Of a stretch of DNA of 10,568 nucleotides, positions 1-6,518 are shown one piece after another. The stretch is from Chlamydiota bacterium. Its GTDB lineage: Bacteria > Chlamydiota > Chlamydiia > Chlamydiales > Rhabdochlamydiaceae. Below the pieces are notes generated by a model that was given only the letters and a program-made list of their open reading frames with translations, ran no database searches and had not been told where the DNA came from. The DNA lies in NCBI GenBank assembly GCA_011065235.1, contig JAAKFB010000048.1, positions 1-10,568 on the forward strand. The letters are read 5' to 3'. How positions within the stretch are numbered: the first letter of the stretch is position 1; every line of letters starts with the position of its first letter. Both the position numbers and the translations under genes were made by a program.

Positions 1-1
1 C

Positions 2-1189
2 ATTGACAATTATGGTCTTGCGATTGTCTACCCTATTTTTTCCCCGCTATTTTTAAATCCCCATCTGGAACTCCTAGGAACACATTTCACCTTTTTCCAT
101 CGCACCCTCTTGCTCGGACTGCTCATCGCCTCTTTCCCCCTCGCACAATTTTTTGGAGCACCCTTTATCGGCGCATTTTCCGATCGCGTTGGAAGACGGA
201 AAATGTTCATTGTCACCATTTCCGGAGGAATTATCGGATACATAATGACCGGTCTTGGGATCCATTTTCAAGAAATTCACCTCTTGTGGATCGGTCGTGT
301 GCTCGCCGGTTTTTTTGCAGGTAATCTCACTCTGTGTTTGGCGGCAATTGCCGACATCACAGCAAAGAAGGGGGAAAGGACACGCAACTTTGGATGGGTG
401 GGAACACTCGGAGGTTTAGGATTTGTTCTGGCAATATTCGCGGGAGGGAGCCTCTCCAATCCGAATTTAAATGCCTTTTTTCACCCAGAAATCCCCTTTT
501 TCCTCACAGGCTTTCTCTCAGCAGTTAACCTCTGTCTCATCATCCACTTTTACAAAGAGAGCCACACTGTCAAACCTCATGACAAAATCGCGTTTTTCAA
601 AGCGTTGAAAAATATTAAGACAGCCATCACAACCAAACAGGTTCGCGCCATCTATTTCGCGTATTTTTTCTTCATCGTCTGCTGGTTCACTTCGATGCAA
701 TTTCTCTCTGCGTATTTGCTCACCGACTACAGCGTTTCTCTTAATGTCATCACATTCGCCTTCATCATGATTGCCATCACCTGGTCTCTGGCAAACTTTC
801 TGATCAACCCCCTCCTCTCTAGGATTGTATCCCCTTCGAAAACTTTCTTCATGGGAATGTTATTTCTGAGTATTTTTCTCTACTTGACCCTCATCCCTCA
901 TCAGCCACTGTTTCTCTTTCTCATTCATTTCTTCGTCATCACCCTGTGCGCAGCTTTGAGTTGGACCAACGGACTTGCAACCATCTCGATCAATGTGTCA
1001 AAATGGATCCAGGGGAGTATCCTCGGTGTGAACCAGTCCATCGTCGCAATCGCATCTATCGTAGGCCCCATTATTGGAGGCATCTTAGCTGGGATTGATA
1101 TTCACAAGCTCTACCTCTTCACCGCCACCTGTAGCCTAGTAGGAGCTCTATTGTATTTTATTCACTTATTGAGGATAAAAAAAGTATGA
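2..1189 (+). CDS. MFS-family transporter (TetA/MdtG-like), 5' end outside window
   Basis: Major facilitator superfamily inner-membrane carrier, probably a drug or metabolite proton antiporter; the substrate cannot be read from sequence. The frame is open from the first codon in the window (position 2) to TGA at 1187-1189, giving 395 residues. A TTG at 110 could start a shorter protein, but the upstream codons encode a typical TM1 (IDNYGLAIVYPIFSPL), so the real start is off the left edge and perhaps 10-20 residues are missing. The loop between TM2 and TM3 has the MFS signature GAFSDRVGRRK (G-x3-D-x2-G-R-R-K). The rest is strongly hydrophobic and consistent with about 12 helices. TM4-5 is glycine-rich (TLGGLGFVLAIFAGG), and a second-half helix holds GPIIGGILAG. 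The stop overlaps the next gene's start (ATGA, 1186-1189), so the two are translationally coupled. Family call is firm; subfamily is tentative. Confidence 0.9.
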   Translation: MDNYGLAIVYPIFSPLFLNPHLELLGTHFTFFHRTLLLGLLIASFPLAQFFGAPFIGAFSDRVGRRKMFIVTISGGIIGYIMTGLGIHFQEIHLLWIGRVLAGFFAGNLTLCLAAIADITAKKGERTRNFGWVGTLGGLGFVLAIFAGGSLSNPNLNAFFHPEIPFFLTGFLSAVNLCLIIHFYKESHTVKPHDKIAFFKALKNIKTAITTKQVRAIYFAYFFFIVCWFTSMQFLSAYLLTDYSVSLNVITFAFIMIAITWSLANFLINPLLSRIVSPSKTFFMGMLFLSIFLYLTLIPHQPLFLFLIHFFVITLCAALSWTNGLATISINVSKWIQGSILGVNQSIVAIASIVGPIIGGILAGIDIHKLYLFTATCSLVGALLYFIHLLRIKKV

Positions 1190-1572
1190 ATAAATGGCTT
1201 TCCATCGCAATTTTGCTTACCGCTGCGGGATGTTCATCGAGATCGAACATCGCCATGCTCCAGTCCGAATCCCTTGTTGCAGGAAAGATTCCCTCTTCCT
1301 CCCAAATGGGTCTCACCAAAGAAGACAAAAACCGTCTGAATCGCCATTATCCAAAAACCTTGGAGAGAATTGAAGGCCGCCAAAAACTCAGCGTTCAAGA
1401 CATCAAAAACATGACCCGGATCGGCGCATCCGATGCTATCATCATTTTTGAAATTCAAGCGACACGCACCCTATTTTTCTTAACCCCCGATGATGAAAGA
1501 GAACTTGAGCAAGCCGGAGTTTCCAATCAAGTCATCAATGCGATGAAAGACACCATTCAGGACCGGTATTAG
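1186..1572 (+). CDS. Small putative lipoprotein with 'GVS' helical domain
   Basis: 128 residues. The N-terminus is a short lipoprotein-type signal (MNKWLSIAILLTAAGC) with Cys16 as the likely lipidated residue; the -3 position is Ala, which is tolerated but not ideal. A SSRS linker follows. The C-terminal part (about 68-125) reads LSVQDIKNMTRIGASDAIII...LTPDDERELEQAGVS followed by NQVINAMKDT. This is the two-unit pattern 'Ls..Di..l...G.sd..I / Lt..d...L..aGVs..VI.aM' found in many small bacterial envelope proteins, often in front of glycine-zipper segments. No glycine zipper is present here. The start is the ATG inside the preceding gene's stop, with a weak GAGG about 11 bases upstream. TAG abuts the ATG of the next gene. 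Likely sits in the periplasmic face of a membrane; function unknown. Confidence 0.85.
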   Translation: MNKWLSIAILLTAAGCSSRSNIAMLQSESLVAGKIPSSSQMGLTKEDKNRLNRHYPKTLERIEGRQKLSVQDIKNMTRIGASDAIIIFEIQATRTLFFLTPDDERELEQAGVSNQVINAMKDTIQDRY

Positions 1573-2631
1573 ATGCACTCTACAACCACCCGTGATAGCT
1601 GCGTTGTTTTCAACACCTCGGCCTTTCAAGATAAAATTCACGAACTCTCAGCCCCTTTCATTCGCAGTTTTTCACGCATCACCCGTAGCTATGTCTTTTT
1701 CCATGCCTTTTTCACATTCTTTCTCACCATCGAGCTCATTCTTTTCGGACTCATGTTTTCCAACTTCCTCCAGTCAACAGCCATGGCATTTTGGCTTGCA
1801 GGGATTTTCCTCACCGTGTTCACCTATCTCGTTCTATTATTTTACCTGCAGGGAAGGCGCCCTGAGCGCTTCATGCAGCAACGCGAGATCTATATCGAAA
1901 CTGTTCGCAGCTGCATTCCCTTTGATCCGGGAACCCTCGAATATCACTGCTGCATCACCGAGGCGATTGTCAAATTAACATCGCAATTGCGTATCCAAAA
2001 TGTTGAAAATCGGTGGATTTTAATGTCAGAAACCTTCACCTATCTCGTCAACAAATTCCGCATGTGGACCCGCTGGAAAGACCTATTAAAAATTAAAGAA
2101 ATGCTTCTGCTCAGCTCGATTGAAGAACACATCCGCTTGATCAAAGAAAAACCAGCAGATCTCGAAGCACATGCATCACTCGCAAGCAACTACGTCGCTC
2201 TTGCAACACTCTACCAAGACCCAAAAAAACTCACCCTAAACGAAGATCTCTGCTGGAAACCACCCGAATATGAATCTGATGAAATGCGCAAAAAATTTGA
2301 AATGGCACTCGAAAGAGCATTAGAAGAGTATCACATTATCGACGAATATGCTCCCCAAGACCCCTGGGTTCATGCGCAGCGGGCAGCTCTCTACAAAGAG
2401 CTGGAACAGCCAGAGCAAGAGCAAATCGAATACGAAAAAATTCTAGAAATGGATCCCCACAACGATGAAATTCTGCTCCGCCTGGGAGGGCTCTACTTCC
2501 GTAAGGGGGAAACAGCGAAAGGGCTAAAAATCTACGATCAGTTGCAAGGGAGCAATGAGGAAAAGGCATTAGAGCTCATCAACCAATACGACGCCTACTC
2601 TGTCGAAGAATATTCCTTTAGGGGCCCTTAG
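1573..2631 (+). CDS. Two-TM membrane protein with C-terminal TPR region
   Basis: 352 residues, starting at the ATG that directly follows the TAG of the lipoprotein gene (no gap), so it is the third gene of the operon. Residues about 40-65 and 72-93 form two hydrophobic helices joined by a short loop (a hairpin anchor), followed by basic GRRPERF. The remaining 260 residues are soluble, most likely cytoplasmic: a helical stretch (about 100-200) and then TPR-like units. Clearest are EHIRLIKEKPADLEAHASLA (about 190-210) and residues about 270-335, with the typical TPR pattern W.H..RA.LY.EL...E....EYEKILEMDPHN..IL..LG.LY...GE...G. The family was not recognised. A scaffold or assembly role at the inner membrane is a reasonable guess from architecture only. 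The last codons run into the GGGCCC hairpin. Confidence 0.85.
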   Translation: MHSTTTRDSCVVFNTSAFQDKIHELSAPFIRSFSRITRSYVFFHAFFTFFLTIELILFGLMFSNFLQSTAMAFWLAGIFLTVFTYLVLLFYLQGRRPERFMQQREIYIETVRSCIPFDPGTLEYHCCITEAIVKLTSQLRIQNVENRWILMSETFTYLVNKFRMWTRWKDLLKIKEMLLLSSIEEHIRLIKEKPADLEAHASLASNYVALATLYQDPKKLTLNEDLCWKPPEYESDEMRKKFEMALERALEEYHIIDEYAPQDPWVHAQRAALYKELEQPEQEQIEYEKILEMDPHNDEILLRLGGLYFRKGETAKGLKIYDQLQGSNEEKALELINQYDAYSVEEYSFRGP

Positions 2632-2640
2632 GGCCCTTAG
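2618..2640. terminator. GGGCCC hairpin at convergent gene ends (possible terminator)
   Basis: Two copies of GGGCCC (2622-2627 and 2631-2636) separated by TTA. On the plus-strand RNA, bases 2618-2627 can pair with 2631-2640 over 10 positions, two of them G-U, leaving a three-base loop. The plus-strand TAG (2629-2631) and the minus-strand TAA (2637-2639) both lie inside it. There is no U-tract on either side, so it is not a canonical intrinsic terminator, but its position between convergent operons suggests it marks or slows transcription ends. It can equally be read as a TTAGGG(G)CCC tandem duplication. Confidence 0.4.
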
Positions 2641-3557
2641 TTGAAAATCACTTTCCAGTCGATCATGCCCACTAAGATCCCGCCGATACAAAGTGCGTTC
2701 GCCTTCCAGTTAACCGCTTCCTTGTAGAGAAATTTTCCCCAAAGATTGCAGCCAAGAATCAACGTGACAGAAAAAATCGGAAAAATCATCGCGTGTTCAA
2801 CAGATGTGGAAACCTCGATTGAGCGCATCATCAAAAAAGCTCCAAGGCCATTAGCAACACTGCCAAATGCGCCATAAACAACTTCGCTCCGTTTGGGAGC
2901 CCTCTTTTCTTTAGAAAAAAACAGATACGTTTGAATCAGTGCAGCTGATAGAAAAATCATCGGCATGAACCACTGTGTCATTGATCCTTCGGCAGTAATA
3001 TTTAAACCCAAACCAGGCTCTCCGGCAAAACTGAAAAATAAGCCACGCCATGACAAAAAGACTAAGTAAGCAACATGCGAGAAAAACGTGAGCGACACAA
3101 AAAGGACCCATTTACGTCGATTTGCGATTTCGTTCATGTCCCAACCGGCCCAACAAATCCCAGTAATGACAAGTACAGAACCTAGCGCATTCCACAAAGT
3201 GTAATAAAAACCAAAGCGGGCTCCGAATAAGAGCACCAGCATCAATATTGGCATCACCGAAGAGCAGCTGAGCAATGCCACAGAAAGCCCTGGAGGACCA
3301 TTTTCAAGCGCTTTTCCCAAAAACCCCATGACACATGCGAGCAAAATCCCCCCTGCCAATCCAAAAAGGGCCATCGAAGTATCCCAAGTATAGTTTCCTG
3401 TGCGCACAGGATTGAGTAAAAGCATGATCAAAAACGATAGCGTCAACTGCACCATCAAATACGCTTTACTCGTTCCTCCTGCATCAATACTCCGACGCAT
3501 GCACAAGTTAGAAATTGCGATGCACAGTGCACAAAAAAACATGAGTTGAATACCCAT
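2637..3557 (-). CDS. EamA/DMT-superfamily transporter
   Basis: Drug/metabolite-transporter-like inner-membrane carrier of 306 residues with about ten hydrophobic helices, in the usual two-halves layout. Visible elements: a first helix (MGIQLMFFCALCIAISNLCM) followed by charged RRSIDAGG, a glycine-rich helix (LFGLAGGILLACVMGFLGKAL), LSVALLSCSSVMPILMLVLL, and in the second half SVANGLGAFLMMRSIEVS and MIFPIFSVTLILG, which resemble the end-of-repeat EamA helices. The frame continues upstream to a longer TTG/ATG-type start at 3659, but that would place an unlikely basic leader inside the inverted repeat. The ATG at 3557 has GGAGG (plus-strand CCTCC at 3564-3568) six bases upstream and a good promoter just before it, so it was chosen. 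Substrate unknown; in intracellular bacteria members import cofactors or amino acids. It is a single-gene unit converging on the MFS operon. Confidence 0.88.
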   Translation of the reverse strand: MGIQLMFFCALCIAISNLCMRRSIDAGGTSKAYLMVQLTLSFLIMLLLNPVRTGNYTWDTSMALFGLAGGILLACVMGFLGKALENGPPGLSVALLSCSSVMPILMLVLLFGARFGFYYTLWNALGSVLVITGICWAGWDMNEIANRRKWVLFVSLTFFSHVAYLVFLSWRGLFFSFAGEPGLGLNITAEGSMTQWFMPMIFLSAALIQTYLFFSKEKRAPKRSEVVYGAFGSVANGLGAFLMMRSIEVSTSVEHAMIFPIFSVTLILGCNLWGKFLYKEAVNWKANALCIGGILVGMIDWKVIFN

Positions 3558-3579
3558 TTCGAACCTCCAGTTACCTAAT

Positions 3580-3607
3580 ATTATATCGATTTGAAAACAC
3601 TTGTAAA
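3580..3607 (-). promoter_or_regulatory. Sigma70-type promoter of the DMT transporter gene
   Basis: Reading the minus strand: TTTACA (3607-3602), a 16-base spacer, then a perfect TATAAT (3585-3580). This is 5/6 and 6/6 to consensus. Expected transcription start is near 3573, leaving a short leader with the GGAGG at 3568-3564 and the ATG at 3557. The -35 box lies four bases outside the left arm of the long inverted repeat. Confidence 0.75.
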
Positions 3608-3610
3608 TCC

Positions 3611-3687
3611 CTAGCTCGACTTTGCAACTTTTTTGCCAGCATCTTCTGAGAATCTGCAAACCAAAAAAGTTGCAAAGTCGAGCCTAG
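3611..3687. repeat. Long inverted repeat between divergent promoters
   Basis: Left arm 3614-3635 (starts GCTCGACTTTGC, ends in T6-G) is the perfect reverse complement of right arm 3662-3683, over 22 bp. Allowing one bulged C at 3684 extends the match by CTA/TAG to 3611-3687. The 26-base loop contains a small nested dyad (GCA..TTCT-G-AGAA..TGC, around 3639-3657). Read as RNA or a DNA cruciform this is a very stable stem. It sits between the -35 of the leftward gene and the -10 of the rightward operon. No gene needs terminating here, so an operator, a cruciform-type regulatory site or a MITE-like insertion are the candidates. Confidence 0.85.
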
Positions 3688-3706
3688 CTTTAAAAATAAG
3701 GCTTTG

Positions 3707-3712
3707 TATAAT
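3707..3712 (+). promoter_or_regulatory. -10 box of the TPR-vWA-rsmD operon
   Basis: A perfect TATAAT at 3707-3712. No good -35 lies at 16-18 bases: the region 3684-3690 (CTAGCTT) matches TTGACA poorly and is the right edge of the inverted repeat, so the promoter may depend on an activator. A start near 3719 would exclude the in-frame ATGs at 3633 and 3711 and leave a leader with GGAGG (3733-3737) before ATG 3744. Confidence 0.55.
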
Positions 3713-3743
3713 GACAAAAAAGGATTTTCATTGGAGGCAGGAG

Positions 3744-6518
3744 ATGATGAAGCGATTTTTCGAAGCACGGAAAATGGCCCTATATGCACTTCTCGGAGCG
3801 ATTTCTCTGTCCACTTGCGGCTTGTCAAATAACACAAGCGCAAGTCCCAAAGAAGCATTAATGCTACGTAGAATTACAGAATATTGGAAAGATGGCGATT
3901 ACACGACCGTAAAAAGACAAATTATCGATTTTTTAGAAAAAAATCCCGACACTGCACTTTACGATCATCTCAATGCAATGCTTGGCGATCTCTATTTCCA
4001 AGATCGCAATTTTAGGCAAGCACTCGCTACCTATGATTTGATTGGCAATCCCGAAATCCGCGAAAAAACGTTTTTCAACAACTTGCAAGCGCAATTTGAA
4101 ATGCGCGAGTTTATTTCTGTAATCGATGACAGCGAAAAATTCCTAAAAGAGAGACGGGGAACTAATAGCCCCTTAGAAACAAAAGTGCGCTATCTTCTCG
4201 CGGAAAGCTGCTTTCGCCAAGCGCTCAAATGCCCCGACATGGATCAAAAAGTCCACTATTTGAAAATGGCCAAACCCCATTACAAAGTTTTGACGCAAAG
4301 TAAGTACAGCGAAAGAGTCCTTTTTCCTCTTGCTGAAATTCATCGACTACTGCGCGAAGATGACCGAGCTGCTTCTCTCTACTTGAATCTCGCTCAAAAA
4401 TATCCCGAACACCGAGAGCGCTTCTTATTTCAAGCGGCGATTTTGCAGATTAAAGAAAATAAAAAAGAAGCGATTCAGACTTTTTTCAAAGTACACGAAA
4501 TGGGAGGCAAGCGCTCTAAACTTGCCGCCTTCAACCGGTTGATCTTGCTATATCAAACCGAAGATTATGAGGGCTTCTTGGCCTATCATCAAAATGTGAT
4601 CGCCCTCATGCCCGACCAAAAAGTGCCCCTACTCAATTTCTATGAAGGACGTTGTCTCTACTCCCTCGGAGATTATCAACAGGCCGTCATGCCTCTTGAA
4701 AACTTCATCATCGCGACAAAAGGCCGCTCAAAAGAACTCAAAACCACATTTTTACTTCTCATCAATTGCTCCCGCTATCTCAAAGATATTGCCCTATTGG
4801 AGCGGACACTTTTTTCTTACAAAAGCGCCTTTCCTAAAGATGCAGAAGTGCCCAAAGTGTTGATGATTCACTCACAAATGTGTCGTGAAAATGGCAATTT
4901 CAATCAAGCACTCTCCGATCTCAAAACGCTCTCCACAGACTATCCCGGATATGAAGATGCAGAAGCTGTTAGATATGACTATGCACTCCTTCTGTCCCAA
5001 GCCGATAAATGGATCGAAGCGCGCGAGATGTTCCTGGCATTCCTCGACGAATATCCTCAGAGCAAGCGAAAAAATGCCGCATGGCGCCACCTATTGAATT
5101 GCTGCATTGAAGAGATCAAAAACCCCAGCCAAATCAATTCCGAAACCTCCAAGGAAACCTTCGTTTCTATCCTCTCACGTGCTCTCGAGCAAAATCACAT
5201 CTTGACCGACAAAGAAAAACAACAATATGCCCTTGTGATGATGAAGTGCCTCTGTGAACTTGAGCGTTACGAAGAAGTGGTCCCGATGCTCTCGCAATAC
5301 ATCGCGGATAATGTGGATCCAGGGTTTTTGGCAGAAGCCCATCTTTTAATGGCCATTAGCATGCAAAAACTCCACAGTGACCTCTCTTCATTCATCCAAC
5401 ATGCCGAAACAGCTCTGTCTTACAGCACACAACTCCCCGAAGTGGATCTCCTCCATCTAGAGCTCTACAACGCCTATCTCTCGAAGAGCCTTGCTTCAGA
5501 AGATGAGGGAAATAAGGAGTATTTTTACAATGCCGCAGCTGAACATCTCTTTGCCTCTAATGCGTGGAAAGAACGCTCCATCAAACTCGACAATTACCTA
5601 TGGCTTGCCAATCACTACTATCAAAAGGCAAAAACAAATAGCTCTGAAGATTTTGACAAAGCCTGCTTACTCTATAAAAACCTTCTCGGAATCGATGAGG
5701 GCAAAGAAACCCTCAACATCACTTCCGATTCGCTCTATCTTGAGAGCGAAGTACTCAAATACGCTCACTTGCTCGAGCGAGCGGGACGGAAAAAAGACCA
5801 AATCATTCTTCTAGAAATGCTCGTCCACAAACAAGAAGAAAACACACAACTTCCCTGGAAACTCAAAAAACGCTCGATTCTCGAGCTAGCAAAAGCCTAC
5901 GAAGCCCACAATCAAATCCAAAATGCATTGAATTCCTATCGCCATCTCATCAAATCCAGCGACCGGAACGCTACTATGGTGACGAGCAGCGCGCAGCTAC
6001 ACTTGGCAAAACTCGAATACCGTGGACTCAAAAGAGATCAAAGAACAAGCGACAGCCCTGAGATGATTTCGATCTTGCACACACTCAAAGACCTTCAAAT
6101 CCAGAAAAAACTCTCTGCGGAGCCCATTCATCTAGAAGCCGCCCTTCAATATGCTGAAATTCGCAGCAATCTCTCTGACCCTGAGAGCTATGCTAAAAAC
6201 GCCTTCTTTTTCTACAAACGGATGCAGGAAGATTTTCACACAGCCGAAGACCCCATTGCAGAAGAATACAATCACCTCAGACAAGAACTCCCTGAAAAAG
6301 ATGCTATATTTGGTGCATATATGAACTATCTCGATGCGCAAATGCTCAAGTGCCAGGCTACCGAAGCACGCACTGAAAAGAAAATAGACAAAGCCCTTTC
6401 TTTGGAAGAGCAATCGATGAATATCCTCGACGAGCTCCTTCAAAATGAGACCTACTTGCAACCGTACTTATTTGAACGTGTCAAAAGAGCTAAGGTGGAA
6501 ATCGCGAAACAGCTATGA
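3744..6518 (+). CDS. Large exported TPR-repeat protein
   Basis: 924 residues from ATG 3744, chosen because GGAGG (3733-3737) sits six bases upstream and a TATAAT at 3707-3712 implies transcription starts after the other in-frame ATGs (3633, 3711). A second ATG follows at once (3747). The N-terminus (MMKRFFEARKMALYALLGAI, then SLSTCG) is a signal sequence: basic start, hydrophobic core, and either a lipobox-like LSTC with Cys25 (Thr at -1 is unusual) or signal peptidase cleavage after NTSA. The mature protein is helix-turn-helix TPR-like nearly throughout, with YbgF/BamD-style units such as YWKDGDYTTVKRQIIDFLEK, YSLGDYQQAVMPLENFI, FNQALSDLKTLSTDYPGYED and WIEAREMFLAFLDEYPQSK. The end (about 850-924) is charged and likely coiled-coil. 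It is a probable periplasmic scaffold for the vWA protein encoded next, whose ATG overlaps its stop (6515-6518). Specific family not recognised. Confidence 0.88.
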   Translation: MMKRFFEARKMALYALLGAISLSTCGLSNNTSASPKEALMLRRITEYWKDGDYTTVKRQIIDFLEKNPDTALYDHLNAMLGDLYFQDRNFRQALATYDLIGNPEIREKTFFNNLQAQFEMREFISVIDDSEKFLKERRGTNSPLETKVRYLLAESCFRQALKCPDMDQKVHYLKMAKPHYKVLTQSKYSERVLFPLAEIHRLLREDDRAASLYLNLAQKYPEHRERFLFQAAILQIKENKKEAIQTFFKVHEMGGKRSKLAAFNRLILLYQTEDYEGFLAYHQNVIALMPDQKVPLLNFYEGRCLYSLGDYQQAVMPLENFIIATKGRSKELKTTFLLLINCSRYLKDIALLERTLFSYKSAFPKDAEVPKVLMIHSQMCRENGNFNQALSDLKTLSTDYPGYEDAEAVRYDYALLLSQADKWIEAREMFLAFLDEYPQSKRKNAAWRHLLNCCIEEIKNPSQINSETSKETFVSILSRALEQNHILTDKEKQQYALVMMKCLCELERYEEVVPMLSQYIADNVDPGFLAEAHLLMAISMQKLHSDLSSFIQHAETALSYSTQLPEVDLLHLELYNAYLSKSLASEDEGNKEYFYNAAAEHLFASNAWKERSIKLDNYLWLANHYYQKAKTNSSEDFDKACLLYKNLLGIDEGKETLNITSDSLYLESEVLKYAHLLERAGRKKDQIILLEMLVHKQEENTQLPWKLKKRSILELAKAYEAHNQIQNALNSYRHLIKSSDRNATMVTSSAQLHLAKLEYRGLKRDQRTSDSPEMISILHTLKDLQIQKKLSAEPIHLEAALQYAEIRSNLSDPESYAKNAFFFYKRMQEDFHTAEDPIAEEYNHLRQELPEKDAIFGAYMNYLDAQMLKCQATEARTEKKIDKALSLEEQSMNILDELLQNETYLQPYLFERVKRAKVEIAKQL

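Noticed and set aside
3558..3659. N-terminal extension of the DMT transporter to 3659
   Set aside because: It would read through the promoter and the inverted repeat and add a basic non-membrane leader. ATG 3557 has an ideal SD.
3633..3743. N-terminal extension of the TPR protein from ATG 3633 or 3711
   Set aside because: ATG 3633 lies inside the inverted repeat and ATG 3711 overlaps the TATAAT box. Neither has an SD, while ATG 3744 has GGAGG six bases upstream followed by a signal sequence.
6132..6461. Long antisense open frames over the TPR and vWA genes (for example 6132-6461 and 7256-7561, minus strand)
   Set aside because: They lie opposite strongly supported genes, have no family features and no SD, and look like codon-bias shadows.
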